A stretch of 64,000 bases of DNA from Oscarella lobularis. Taxonomy: Eukaryota > Porifera > Homoscleromorpha > Homosclerophorida > Oscarellidae. The translations under genes were made by a program, and so were the position numbers. Under the pieces are notes generated by a model, which saw only the letters and a program-made list of their open reading frames with translations, was not told the origin of the DNA and did no database searches. The stretch is taken from positions 2,666,001 to 2,730,000 of the forward strand of contig NC_089180.1 of the NCBI RefSeq assembly GCF_947507565.1, in the 5' to 3' direction. Each line of letters opens with the position of its first letter. The stretch's first letter is position 1. Shown here in pieces: positions 53,030 through 63,911 of the stretch.

Positions 53030-55328
53030 TCTTTAAACGGTTCCCTATACTAGAGAACGTAGTCCCTAATTTTTTCGACGGTTCCCTATATTAGAGAACG
53101 TAGTCCCTAATCTTTGATTTTTAGAGGATTCCCTATATTAGAGAACGTAGTCCCTAATCTTTGATTTTTTAGAGGGTTCCCTATATTAGAGAACCTAGTC
53201 CCTAATCTTTGATTTTTAGAGGGTTCCCTATACTAGAGAACATTTTCCCTAATCTTTGATTTTTAGAGGGTTCACTATATTGGAGAACGTAGTCCCTAAT
53301 CTTTGATTTTTAGAATTTTCGCTATATTAGAGAACGTAGTCCCTAATCTTTGATTTTAAGAGGGTTCTCTATATTAGAGGACGTAGTCCCTAATCTTTAA
53401 TCTTTAGACGGTTCCCTATATTAGAGAACGTAGTCCCTAATCTTTCATTTTTAGAGGGTTCCCTATATTAGATAACGTAGTCCCTAATCTTTGATTTTTG
53501 GAGGGTTCCCTATATTGGAGAACGTAGTCCCTAATCTGTAATCTTGAGACGGTTCCCTATATTAGAGAACGTAGTCCCTAATCTTTGATTTTTAGACGGT
53601 TCCCTATATTAGAGAACGTAGTCCCTCATCTTTGATTTTTAGACGGTTCTCTATATTAGAGAACGTAGTCCCTAATCTTTAGACGGTTCCCTATATTAGA
53701 GAACGTAGTCCCTAATCTTTGATTTTTTAGAGGGTTCCCTATATTAGAGAACGTAGTCTCTAATCTTTGATTTTTAGACGGTTCCCTATATTAGAGAACG
53801 TAGTCCCTAATCTTTGATTTTTATATTAGAGAACGTAGTTTGATTTTGAGAGCGTTCCCTATATTAGAGAACGTAGTCCCTAATCTTTGATTTTTAGAGG
53901 GTTCCCTATATTAGAGAACGTAGTCCCTAATCTTTGATTTTTAGAGGATTCCGTATATTAGATAACGTAGTTCCTAATCTTTGATTTTTAGAGGTTTTCC
54001 TATATTAGAGAACGTAGTCCCTAATCTTTGATTTTTAGAGGGTTCTCTATATTAGAGAACGTAGTCCCTAATTTTTAATCTTTAGACGGTTCCCTATATT
54101 AGAAAACGTAGTCCATAGTCTTTGATTTTTAGAGGGTTGCCTATATTAGAGAACGTAGTCCCTAATCTTTGATTTGGGGAGGGTCCCCTATATTAGATAA
54201 CGTAGTCCCTAATCTTTGATTTTTAGAGGGTTCCCTATATTAGAGAACGTAGTCCCTAATCTTTAATCTTTAGTCGGTTCCCTATATTGGAGAACGTAGT
54301 CCCTAATCTTAGATTTTTGGAGGGTTCCCTATATTAGAGAACGTAGTCCCTAATTTTTGATTTTTAGAGGGTTCCCTATATTAGAGAACGTAGTCCCTAA
54401 TCTTTGATTTTTATAGGGTTCCCTATATTAGAGAACGTAGTCCCTAATCTTTGATTTTTAGAGGTTTTCCTATATTAGAGAACGTAGTCCCTAATCTTTA
54501 TTTTTAGAGGGTTCTCTATACTAGAGAACGTAGTCCCTACTCTTTTATTTTAAGAGGTTTCCCTATATTAGAGAACGTAGTCCCTAATCTTTGATTTTTA
54601 TAGGGTTCCCTATATTAGAGAACATAGTCCCTAATCTTTGATTTTTGGAGGGTTCCCTTTATATGAGAACGTAGTCCCTAATCTTTGATTTTTAGAGGGT
54701 TCCCTATATTAGAGAACGTAGTCCCTAATCTTTGATTTTTAGAGGGTTCCCTATATTAGAGAACGTAGTCCCTACTCTTTTATTTTTAGAGGTTTCCCTA
54801 TATTAGAGAACGTAGTCCCTAATCTTTGATTTTTATAGGGTTCCCTATATTAGAGAACATAGTCCCTAATCTTCGATTCTTGGAGGGTTCCCTTTATATG
54901 AGAACGTAGTCCCTAATCTTTGATTTTTAGAGGGTTCCCTATATTAGAGAACGTAGTCCCTAATCTTTGATTTTTAGAGGGTTTCCTATATTAGAGAACG
55001 TAGTCCCTAATCTTTGATTTTAGAGAGGGTTCCCTATACTAGAGAAAGTACCCTAATCTTTGATTTTTAGAGGGTTCTCTTTATTAGAGAACGTAGACCC
55101 TAATCTTTAATCTTTAGACGGTTCCTTATATTAGAGAACGTAGTCCCTAATCTTTGATTTTTAGAGGGTTCCCTATATTAGAGAACGTAGTCCCTAATCT
55201 TTGATTTTTATAGGGTTCCCTATATTAGAGAACGTAGTCCCTAATCTTTGATTTTTAGAGGGTTCCCTATATTAGAGAACGTAGTTTGATTTTGAGAGGG
55301 TTCCCTATATTAGAGAACGTAGTCCCTA
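53030..55328. repeat. 47-bp minisatellite, about 48 units, runs into gap
   Basis: Same unit as at 40.4 kb, with GTTCCCTATATTAGAGAACG as the most conserved part and variable TTTTTAGAGG/TTTAGACGG spacers. Some units are shortened and 90-100-bp higher-order duplications occur (for example the TTTTTATAGGG variants at about 54.4-54.9 kb). It runs into the gap at 55329. Confidence 0.96.
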
Positions 55329-55528
55329 NNNNNNNNNNNNNNNNNNNNNNNNNNNNNNNNNNNNNNNNNNNNNNNNNNNNNNNNNNNNNNNNNNNNNNNN
55401 NNNNNNNNNNNNNNNNNNNNNNNNNNNNNNNNNNNNNNNNNNNNNNNNNNNNNNNNNNNNNNNNNNNNNNNNNNNNNNNNNNNNNNNNNNNNNNNNNNNN
55501 NNNNNNNNNNNNNNNNNNNNNNNNNNNN
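55329..55528. other. Assembly gap (200 N)
   Basis: Exactly 200 unknown bases inside or at the end of the minisatellite, so the true array length is unknown. Confidence 0.98.
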
Positions 55529-55596
55529 GTCGAGGTGAGCTCTCTTTATTAGATAATACCACTTTTTGCACTTCTCATCAGAAATATAGCGTTCAT

Positions 55597-55685
55597 ATTA
55601 TATGTAAGTTAGATATAGTCGTGGTCCAGTTGTCGATCTCGGTGAATGGCAGACCTAAATTTGTCTTGTTGCTGACACAGACAAC
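55597..55685 (+). repeat. Dispersed repeat, 5' half
   Basis: GTCGTGGTCCAGTTGTCGAT matches the start of the block at 49.69 kb. Its missing 3' half resembles 58728-58835, as if 3 kb of other sequence were inserted. Confidence 0.55.
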
Positions 55686-55689
55686 GCCT

Positions 55690-56712
55690 TAATTAAATCC
55701 GTCATTAGGTGCTGAATAAATTCGCTAGTTGAGTAGTAGTCATCTTCTTCAACGCTATTATCAATATCAGGGTCTTCAGATGGAGGAGCTTCTTCTTCAG
55801 TATCGTCCGCTGTATGGGTCTGAAGGCTCTTGTTATATTTTCCTGTCAGGTTCTTTACAGTGTCTAGTAGAAATGGCTCGCAGTAGTAGGTAGGCAGTTA
55901 GCGTGAAATGAGTGTTCGCAGCTTAGAAGTATTGCAGTATCGCTTTCATCAACACATTTTTCTAAATCGCATAACAGATCTTGCGATGGGGGTTTTGGAG
56001 TAGAAAACCAAGAGGAAATGACCTCTGGTCCAAGGTGCAGGCTAACGTATTTAGTTGAAAGGACCTTCTCTTTTGTTTAGTTTGTAGTTCTTTTGACTTT
56101 CCACAGTTTTTGTATATATTCCTAAATTTTGTTGCAATGTGTTCAGCTGCTTTTCCTGCCAGCTGAGAGAATTTCTGCCCGTCGATTAAAAAATGGGTTG
56201 CAAACGCGGCATCAAATCGCCTTGCGCTCAGAACGTGTAAAAATTCAACAATTTGGTCTGCACTTGACCAAGATGGGCATTGCGCGCGCAATAACGAGTG
56301 AAAAACTTCGATTTTTTTCACTAAAAACATTCATATTGGAAGAGGTCGATTGCCACTGTGGTATCGCTGTTTCGTAATGCAGACAGTCACTAATGCTTGA
56401 AAGCATTGCTTTATCGTAATTGTGGCGCTGTTGAACTATAAACATGATGGCAAGCCGTATCATTGAACTTTGCCATAGCTGATATTGGCTGCCTCGATGT
56501 ATAGTTGAGTAAAAGAAAAAGATAAGAGGGATTAGCTCATCCAGCAGGTACCGAAAGACAAGGAACTCGAAATCCTTGCACGTTCCGAACATTGAGAAAA
56601 TCTTTTCGCGAATTAGAAGCCAGCCGCCGAATAGAGCTGCAATTAGAGTGGTCATTCGCTCATGCCTTGGTTTTTGGCAGAATTTACGTTGACCAAATAG
56701 ACTCTTAAACAA
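55690..56712 (-). pseudogene. RING-like transposon-associated protein, decayed copy
   Basis: The minus strand gives MIRLAIMFIVQQRHNYDKAM, SISDCLHYETAIPQWQST, HSLLRAQCPSWSSADQIVEF, LNTLACTLDQRSFPLGFLL, then one frame over CDLEKCVDESDTAILLSCEH with SFHANC, and another frame over YYCEPFLLDTVKNLTGKYN. These match in order the better copy at 62.9-63.95 kb. Frame changes near 56290, 55985 and 55890 make this copy non-functional. The Cys/His spacing is that of a RING-like zinc finger. Confidence 0.65.
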
Positions 56713-57640
56713 TCCTAGGCAGCCAGGGACGATAACCTTTCAGAAAAGGACGATTTTGATGTTGTGGGCGCATTCTTAGCGCACTAAGGTGATAACCTTG
56801 CTTCAATCCTGCTTTCACTCAAAATCAAGACTGGAACATCCTCGAAGAAACTCATTTATATCTACCGGCATCTCTTGATTCATTCTCTGTGCAAGATCTC
56901 ACTGCGTCCTCATCATCATCAACAAACCATTTTAAGGAGCCTTTGCCTCAATATCGACAACAACTCACGACATATAGCTCTACAAAATATATAACCCCTC
57001 ATAAAGAATTCACTAGCCAGTTCTCTATAAGAGTGCAATGCTAAATGGAATATTACCACCAATAAACGTCATACGAAAAATCAATCCGTACAACAGCTCC
57101 ACACCTCAAAACTCAGGCAACGGATTGAATATATCGAAAATGATTGGTGGTTGGCCTGGGCGTGGTAAACAGATTTACACTATGCCATTGCGTACTCATA
57201 ATGGGATACGGTATTTTCTCTGGTACAAGCGCATCTCTAATGTAAGCGCAGTCTCTTTTTGTAGTGCATTTGTTGTACATTAGAAAAAGAAACGCGCAGC
57301 GTCCTGCATAAGCGCAGAGCTTATTAAATAGATAGAGAGTTCAAAATTAAATCACAAAACAAAATAGGCTTTCAGCATGAGAGTACGACCAACACAAACA
57401 AGTTGGAGAAGCAACAAATTACGCCAGCTGCAGTAGAGGACTGTGTTGCACTGTCTGATTCTGAAATTGACTCGAATATTGAAGTCTGATTTATGAAATA
57501 TGTGACATGTGGATCGGTTATTAGATCAAACTTTTTAATTAATGTATTTTTGCATGAAAATAGCGATTAAAGACTGAACGATCGCGTCTGCAGCTCTGCG
57601 GAATGAATTTGGTAACGGTAACGACGCCTAATTAGTTAAT
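56713..57640. other. No firmly recognised gene
   Basis: An 81-codon frame at 57038 (LPPINVIRKINPYNSST) and a short block reading KLEKQQITPAAVEDCVAL near 57405 have the look of decayed transposon coding. Nothing is firmly assigned. Confidence 0.35.
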
Positions 57641-57642
57641 TA

Positions 57643-57825
57643 ATGACAATTATTTTAATTTGGGAGACCGATGGTTTACAGGAAGAAGCCGTAGATCGCT
57701 TCATCATTGAATTCGGTGTTAGCGACACTGAAAGCGGCGAGAGCGACAACTCTGAAAGTGACGACGACGACGACGACATGGAAACAAAGCTCGACAAGGA
57801 CTATATAGACAGAATGCTTCTTTAA
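57643..57825 (+). other. Short acidic open frame, possibly transposase tail
   Basis: LQEEAVDRFIIEFGVSDTES followed by an Asp/Ser-rich run and DKDYIDRMLL at the stop. A similar acidic tail lies at 58140-58334 (KAARDCEEGLQLLRKKDN, then acidic residues). They may be the C-termini of DDE transposons split by the DIRS piece; this is a guess. Confidence 0.3.
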
Positions 57826-57929
57826 GTGGCGTGGCTGATTAATTGGATTACGCTTCCGGCTCGTGGGGTTGCGGGGCAGTTTAGGAATCTCATTGGTTCC
57901 GCTGGGTCTGGTCGGCAGCATGGGCGCCA

Positions 57930-58125
57930 CAATCGATCGCCCCGAAAGAATTGCTCGTGGTGCTGGCGGCGGCCTACCACTGGGCAGGAACGCCCGTGTT
58001 GCTCGAATCCGACAACACTGTGGTGGTGGTGGCGGTGCGTTCGGGTTTTAGCAAAGACGTGTCAATTATGCCGCTCCTTCGCACACTCCAGTTCTTGGCG
58101 GGGCACTTCGGTTTTGTTTGGACAG
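57930..58125 (+). pseudogene. DIRS-like RNase H fragment
   Basis: APKELLVVLAAAYHWAGTP, VLLESDNTVVVVAVRSGF and IMPLLRTLQFLAGHFGFVW match the 39.7-40.4 kb fragment nearly residue for residue. Only about 65 residues remain, with a frame shift near 57965. Confidence 0.75.
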
Positions 58126-58416
58126 CTAAAGATGACAGTGACGATGACAAAATAATTTGCATAAAGGCAGCAAGAGACTGCGAAGAAGGATTGCAGCTTC
58201 TTCGCAAAAAAGATAATGTACCGGTAGTTTCAGATGACTTCGACAAAGAGTCTGGTGATAGCGATGCTGATGAAGAGATGCTAACATCTGCAAATAAATC
58301 GGAGATAGAAAGCAGCAAAACCGAAAATAAATAGTGTGCTGTCCAATTAAAATTAAAAGTTTGTGTTACGTACTGTAGCGTGTTAATGTACTGAATGAAA
58401 CAATAAAGCCCTCTTT

Positions 58417-58490
58417 CGATTAGAGCCCCACTCTCGATAATAGCACCGTATCCAAGGACCTTTGAAACAATAGAGTCTCAGGAGCTCTAA
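58417..58490. repeat. Small hairpin repeat
   Basis: CGATTAGAGCCCC (58417) and GGAGCTCTAATCG (58478) form a 12-bp stem, with similar internal words (CGATAATAGCACCG). Likely the remains of a small MITE. Confidence 0.5.
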
Positions 58491-58727
58491 TCGCGCGAGT
58501 ACGGTAACTGTCGTTATTTTACAATATTTGCTTGGCTCTTTAAGTGTTTTTATGCCTTTAAAAAAGCTTACTTGCTGAAGAAGAAGAAGACCTTTTTTCT
58601 TTTGCATGGTTTAAAACGATTCTTATGTGCATTAATAACCTTCAGAAGGATAACAGCGTCATCGTTACGTAGAACAACAAGGTCTTTTAGAGCTGTTTCT
58701 GTGCTTCCCATCGTTATTCTAACAAGC

Positions 58728-58840
58728 ATAAAGGGCAAAGGTAACGGAAAAGTGATCGTATGGCTTCGAGGTGCTACATTTACTGTACATATGTCGACGT
58801 TCGATTTACAAGGGCTAATTATTCCATGAAGACTCTCCTT
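58728..58840 (+). repeat. Dispersed repeat, 3' half
   Basis: AAGGGCAAAGGTAACGGAAAA and GTATGGCTTCGAGGTGCTA match 49795-49880 closely, in the same orientation. Confidence 0.6.
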
Positions 58841-58899
58841 CCAATATATTGCTACCGTTCAGTCATCATCAAGGTCTTTCACAAATTCTGCGCTCTTTG

Positions 58900-59400
58900 A
58901 GAGACAATTCGCTTAATTAAAAACTGTATTGCTTTATTAAATTTAATCAGTTAGTCCACTCTCTCTCTCCCGGATATTAGTCGACTTTTCATCGCACCCA
59001 AATTTGCCGTTTATCTGTGTTTTTGTTGTCGAATCTCTTCGTTACTCGTCCGACCCGTCAGTGAAGTCAAGCCGTTTTACCTGAAATTCGTTTCGCCGTT
59101 CTTTGGATTCTGATTCTACGTGCGTTGCGATAGCAAGCGTAGACATCGTATGCGTTGTCGAGGAATCTGGGCTCAAGGCAAACTCCGGCAGATGTTCGAT
59201 CACTTTCGAAAAGTTCATCGAGCCGAGGATTGGCCGCAGGAATGGGCTGTCCAACATACACCGAGTCAGTGAAAAAATGCCTCCATTGGTTACCCTGTCT
59301 CGTCAACCATTCTCCAAAGTGTTTCGCAGGCAATAGTTTCTCTATTTTTGCAAGACTTTAAACACGGATATTGAATAGGACAACAGTAGGATGAATCGTC
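58900..59400 (-). other. Unrecognised open frame
   Basis: A minus frame at 59067-59333 reads HFGEWLTRQGNQWRHFFTDS and PAANPRLDELFESDRTSAG. No domain is recognised and codon structure is not convincing. Confidence 0.25.
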
Positions 59401-59539
59401 GAAGTGAAACTTATATCACTAGCTGAATTGAAAATAGAGTGCGAGAGGTGCAAGGGCCGTCTTGAAGACCTCATCTGGAGGAGCGGGAAATGCGGGGTGG
59501 CGTACGGCGCTTTTCTGGTCGTTCTGGTTCGAAAGACAT

Positions 59540-60111
59540 ACAGTGGTACGCAAAAGTAAGTGAACCCCTTGTAAAATCAAGGTATTTCTAAATTCTTGAC
59601 GGTTGAACGATAATAGAGCCCTGTAATGTAGCCTATGCATATTACTGACATCTATGCCTTTGGTGAAGGTAGAATTGAACTCTCATAATTGGTTTGTAGA
59701 AGAAAACTCGTTTATCAAAAGTAGTATTTTGCGAAAGTATGTGAACCCTTCCATTAGTACTTGGTTATTCCACCTTTTGCTTTGATAACAGCAAGCAAAC
59801 GGTGTTGGTATGCTAACAAGGCGTTGACACCTCTCTGGTGAAATTTTTCCCCACTCTTCAACAATATACGACTTCACCTCTTTCAAATTCTTTGGAGAGC
59901 GCTTGTGGACTGCTTTCTTCAGATCTCGCCAAAGCATTTCTATTGGATTTAAGTCTGGACTCTGACTAGGCCACTCTAAAACATTGTATGAGTGTTCTTG
60001 AAACCACGAACGGGTTGAACGACTGGTATGTTTTGGATCATTGTCCTGCTGGAATATCCAGTTTGGCTCTAGACCAAGATGACGGACGGATGGAGCAACA
60101 TTGTCGGCCAA
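59540..60111 (-). mobile_element. Tc1-like transposon, 3' part with transposase end
   Basis: The minus frame gives NWIFQQDNDPKHTSRSTRSW (second catalytic Asp) and LEWPSQSPDLNPIEMLWRDL (third catalytic residue, Glu) of a DDE_3 transposase; near 59830 the frame shifts before the LLAVIKAKGG-type end. The terminus CAGTGGTACGCAAAAGTAAG at 59540 follows a TA, as in Tc1. A similar word GCGAAAGTATGTGAACCC lies about 190 bp inside (59738), the inner direct repeat of an IR/DR element. The 5' half and other terminus are missing. Confidence 0.85.
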
Positions 60112-60119
60112 AATCTTTT

Positions 60120-60860
60120 GATAATGGACGATTTGTCATAATATCTGCTCACTCTAACGTTGTCGTCCAACTGTCGCTCCCTACATTGCCGCTAGTGCCG
60201 GAATCGTGCAGCAACCAATAGAACGGTCATTCAGGCAGGCAACTGCGTGGTTTGCAACGATCGTTTCTCCTTCCGCTTTCCAATAGGGCCATTTTTCTCG
60301 CGTACGGTCGCCATACTTTGTTGAATTTTCACCGATTTCAGCGGTAGACAACAATGATATTTTTTATCAATATGCAAACCTTATACATTGTATTGTGCAA
60401 CTGGGCCAAAATAAGTATGCCTTGTGAAAAAACAAACCTTGCACGACGGCCCAAATGCTACAAGCGATTGCGGCGGATAGCCCACAACAGGCGCTTGGGC
60501 AGACCCTCGAAAAATGCTGCGAGACGTTGCATTTGCAATAAGAATCGCTAAACAAAGTTCTTTAGGCTGAAAAAATTTCTACAAGACGTAATTAAATAAA
60601 AGTTCGTCTGAATATCCTCCAGAAGCACTGGAGTCATTGAAGAAATCGATTCCCTTGCTCAGCGCCGAACGGTTGATTGTTGGCGACAAGGATAGACATC
60701 AGGAGAGCGACGATAGCAGACGTCCGGGAATCAAGAAACACGTGACCGCGGCACGCATCTAACTCGCTATTATCCGTGGTACAAATAACTATACAACACA
60801 TTCCAGCACATGCGCATTTAAGTTGAATAAGGTCTATAGATCATATTCATGACGTCACAG
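60120..60860. other. No recognised gene
   Basis: A 65-codon frame at 60354 has no features. The segment after 60860 opens a transposon-like frame. Confidence 0.4.
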
Positions 60861-60864
60861 GGAC

Positions 60865-61281
60865 GTGCGCATGGGTGGCAAAAAAGTCTTGGGGATTTGG
60901 GTGGCATGCGCTGTTCACTCGCACGCGCTAGCAGCGGCTTATTCGCTTACAGCCACGTCTTCGCAACGCTTTTTCTCCTACTTTTTCGCTCTCGAAGACG
61001 AAGCTAAGAGTCGCTACTTGGAGAAACTCGCCATCATCGGTCCCGACGTTGACGATCCGTACGTGATAGATTCAGCTGCAACGAGTGACGCTTGGCCTTC
61101 CATCGAATTTCCTGACGTCTACAACTATATTATCAACACCCCAAGCCTGTACACGAAAGAATCGCTGAAGGCGTACAAAAGTCAAAGTTCAAATGAAATA
61201 GAAATTTTTTGTGCCAGCGAGTATAGCAGCGATGAAGATGCCGGGGAAGTTAGACAAGACGGACATGGACGCTATGAGTAA
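60865..61281 (+). pseudogene. Transposon-associated protein, N-terminal fragment (SWIM/YqaJ group style)
   Basis: RFFSYFFALEDEAKSRYLEK, IIGPDVDDPYVIDSA, PDVYNYIINTPSLYTKESLK and AYKSQSS match the start of proteins that in other invertebrates continue AYKSLxAYN...GWV with SWIM and YqaJ-exonuclease domains. Here the frame becomes acidic after AYKSQSS and stops at 61279-61281, so it is cut off. Family recall only. Confidence 0.55.
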
Positions 61282-61456
61282 GGCTTCTTTAGCAAATGAT
61301 AGTTACTTCGACCTGTAAAGTGACAAATTATCATCAAAACTGCCATCGCCATCGTCCCTCCGTCGACGGCACTCCTCTGCGTTTTGTACGGCAGCGGCTT
61401 TATTTGACTCCGGATTAAACGACAACGAGAACGACCAACGGTCTGTCATCGTTGCC

Positions 61457-61762
61457 TTGCTGTTGTTGAACGCCAAAGAAATTCACAAAACCGATCGCAA
61501 AAACGACGACGACGACGACGATAAAGATCATCTGCCTGGAATTATAGTGCACCCCGCTCTCGCTGCCCCTTTTGTCGAGTTTATGGACGGGATGCAGGTT
61601 TCGACTCGATATGTTAAGATGCTTGGCTTTCGGCGCAGGAGTGCCGCGTGTACACGGTTGGGCGCCAAACGCACAAGGACTACTATAGACCCGTTCGAGT
61701 CAGAGCATGCAATTCGATCTGGCCAAGGTGCGTCCGTTTATCACGCCGTGGTCGTGAATTGA
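61457..61762 (+). other. Unrecognised open frame with Asp run
   Basis: NAKEIHKTDRKNDDDDDDKD, then IIVHPALAAPFVEFMDGMQV and STRYVKMLGFRRRSA. The frame may extend upstream to about 61320. I do not recognise it; it may belong to the preceding transposon-like piece. Confidence 0.3.
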
Positions 61763-61877
61763 AACGCGTCGTCGTTATCGTAGTGACTTAGTCTCACCCC
61801 GCGCGATTCTTTTGAAGCGTGGTCGTCGTCATCGTTGTTGCACAACCCGGAGTCAACGTTGCTGCGCAACTCTTTAA

Positions 61878-61912
61878 TAATATATATATATTATATTATA
61901 TACATATATTGC
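61878..61912. repeat. TA-rich microsatellite
   Basis: TATATATATATTATATTATA-type sequence. Confidence 0.85.
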
Positions 61913-62013
61913 GTTACCATCTTGTGTAAATCTCATATGCAAGCACATTCATAAGGTTGTAACGGAGACAGGGGATAAGCGAAGCGTTGCGAGAGTCATC
62001 GCTCTAGCATAGA

Positions 62014-62500
62014 TCAGATGACCAAGTAACTGCGCACACTCTCTACTGACAACAACCAAAAAGACCTGCGTTTCTTTTCGAAGAGCGTAGTTTTTAGATT
62101 TAGAATATGCTGAGTCACTTCGAACGTTATTGACTTGAATTGTGTGAGATAGTTGATGCCAGTGCGGCCCAAGAAGAAATCGCAGTCACTCCTCAACGAG
62201 TCGTCGAGATCAAAATGCTTCAAGAGCAGGGTGCTAATAATTATACAGTAACTGAAATAATGTATAGGCATTATTGCTCTTGCTTCTAGAATTTCCTTCG
62301 TTAGTCAAATCTGATTAAAAAATATCTTTATCGGCACAACGCTTGCAATGGCGCTAGGTAGCGGTATTCCGTCGAAGCATTGTGATATCTCCGCCTTCGC
62401 AGCGTCGAATAAGGGCTTTCGCAACTTTGATCGACCTTCGACGTCACTTGACGAATAAATAGCGGGGACTATCCACATAGAACCTCTGAAATCAATATGA
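62014..62500 (-). other. Possible decayed transposon-associated coding
   Basis: Minus-strand pieces RGSMWIVPAIYSSSDVEGRS, FDAAKAEISQCFDGIPLPSA and LLKHFDLDDSLRSDCDFFLG with RTGINYL look like parts of one protein in two frames. I cannot name it. A short plus-strand exon-like start (MARIGSQEPRRASAEK, 62718, GT donor) lies downstream. Confidence 0.3.
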
Positions 62501-62926
62501 ATTGAGTTTAAAAAATAAATTATAAAATTTTTTCGAGAACATAAGAAACTACGATTAACACTATTGATTAATTGAGAAATCTGGTTTCAGAAAAGCCGGG
62601 CTTCGGACGCGATCACGTCATTACGAGACTTTACGTGTAAATCGAATTAATCGTACGCGTTCTTTAGTGAACTGAAACGTACGCGGAAGAGGAAGTCGGA
62701 GATACGGGCGCGAGATATGGCAAGAATTGGGTCACAAGAACCCCGACGCGCTTCGGCTGAAAAGGTTAGTATTTGATGAACAATTAGTTCCTTTTAGTAT
62801 TTTTTCAAAGTTGAAGTTGCTACAGTGTACTGACTGGCCAGTTTGTTGTTGAGTCTGTCGCCGTCTTTCTTAGGGCTCATATTTTATTTAGGTTGTTGCA
62901 AAGGTTATTTTGTAAGCTGCCAATTT

Positions 62927-63911
62927 CTACATTATGTCTTCTGTTGATGTAATGACAGTTCCTCCGGAACACTTCATATCCTTCACTGTCGCTGTGACAA
63001 TAGTAAAGAGGCCTCGATGCTTAGCGGAATGGAACCTTGGCTTAGCTCCTGACATAGATATACTGTCGAGTTCAATCATCAAGTGATCGACGAATTCGTG
63101 AGACGAGTAATAATCGTCGTCGTCGAAGCCACTCTCGAAAATATCTTCGTCTTCGTTTTCATTTGTGCCTGAAGGCTCTTCTCTTTCTTCTTCCATTTCT
63201 GAAGTAAGAAGTGTCGCATTGAATTTTTGACTCAGATCTTTAATTGTTTTTAAGAGAAAAGGCTGGCAGTAAATGCAGGAATTGGAGTTTATGCACCTAA
63301 GATGGAAAGAATGTCCGCATGTTAGGACGATAGTTTCTCTTCCTGCTTTATCACATCCTTGAAAATCGCAGATAAGATCCTCATCAGGCATCTTCTGGAC
63401 TGAAAAGCCAAGTGGAAGCGCTCTCTGATCGAGAGTGCAGTTGAAAGTCGGCATATCAATTACCCGTCGTTTCGCTTTTCCGACACTCACCTTTGTCTGT
63501 CCTCTTGATTTTTAGGAAATACTTTTAAGTTGTTTAGTGAAATATTCTGCCGTCCGCGCTGCTAAGTAGCTTAAATTCTGACGGCTCTTTCCTTTGACGG
63601 TAGGTATTACAAATTAGATGCAAAGGCGGAGTCAAATTTTTTTGCACTGATTACTTTGGCAAATAGTGTTATCTGCTCAGGCCATGACCATGAGGGGCAT
63701 TGGGCCCTCAACAGGGAGTGAAAAACTTCCACCTTTTTTCAGTGAACACATTGAGATACGAAGAAAAGGTAGATTTCCATTCAGGTATTACAGTTTCGTA
63801 GTGAAGGCAGTCGCTTATGGTAGCAAGAATAGCTTTATTATAGTTGTGGCGCTGCTGTATTATGAACATTATGGCGAGACGAATCATTGCTGGTTGCCAC
63901 AGATCGAACAA
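62927..63911 (-). CDS. RING-like transposon-associated protein, better copy
   Basis: Upstream block: MIRLAIMFIIQQRHNYNKAI, TISDCLHYETVIPEWKST. Main frame (63490-62927): FNCTLDQRALPLGFSVQK, then a RING-like finger CDFQGCDKAGRETIVLTCGH with SFHLRC and SCIYC, giving C-x4-C, C-G-H-x2-H-x2-C and C-x2-C. An acidic tail follows (ENEDEDIFESGFDDDDYYSS). The same order occurs in the broken copy at 55.7-56.7 kb, which shows a repeated, probably mobile family. The link between the two blocks (63490-63700) is not resolved. Confidence 0.6.
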
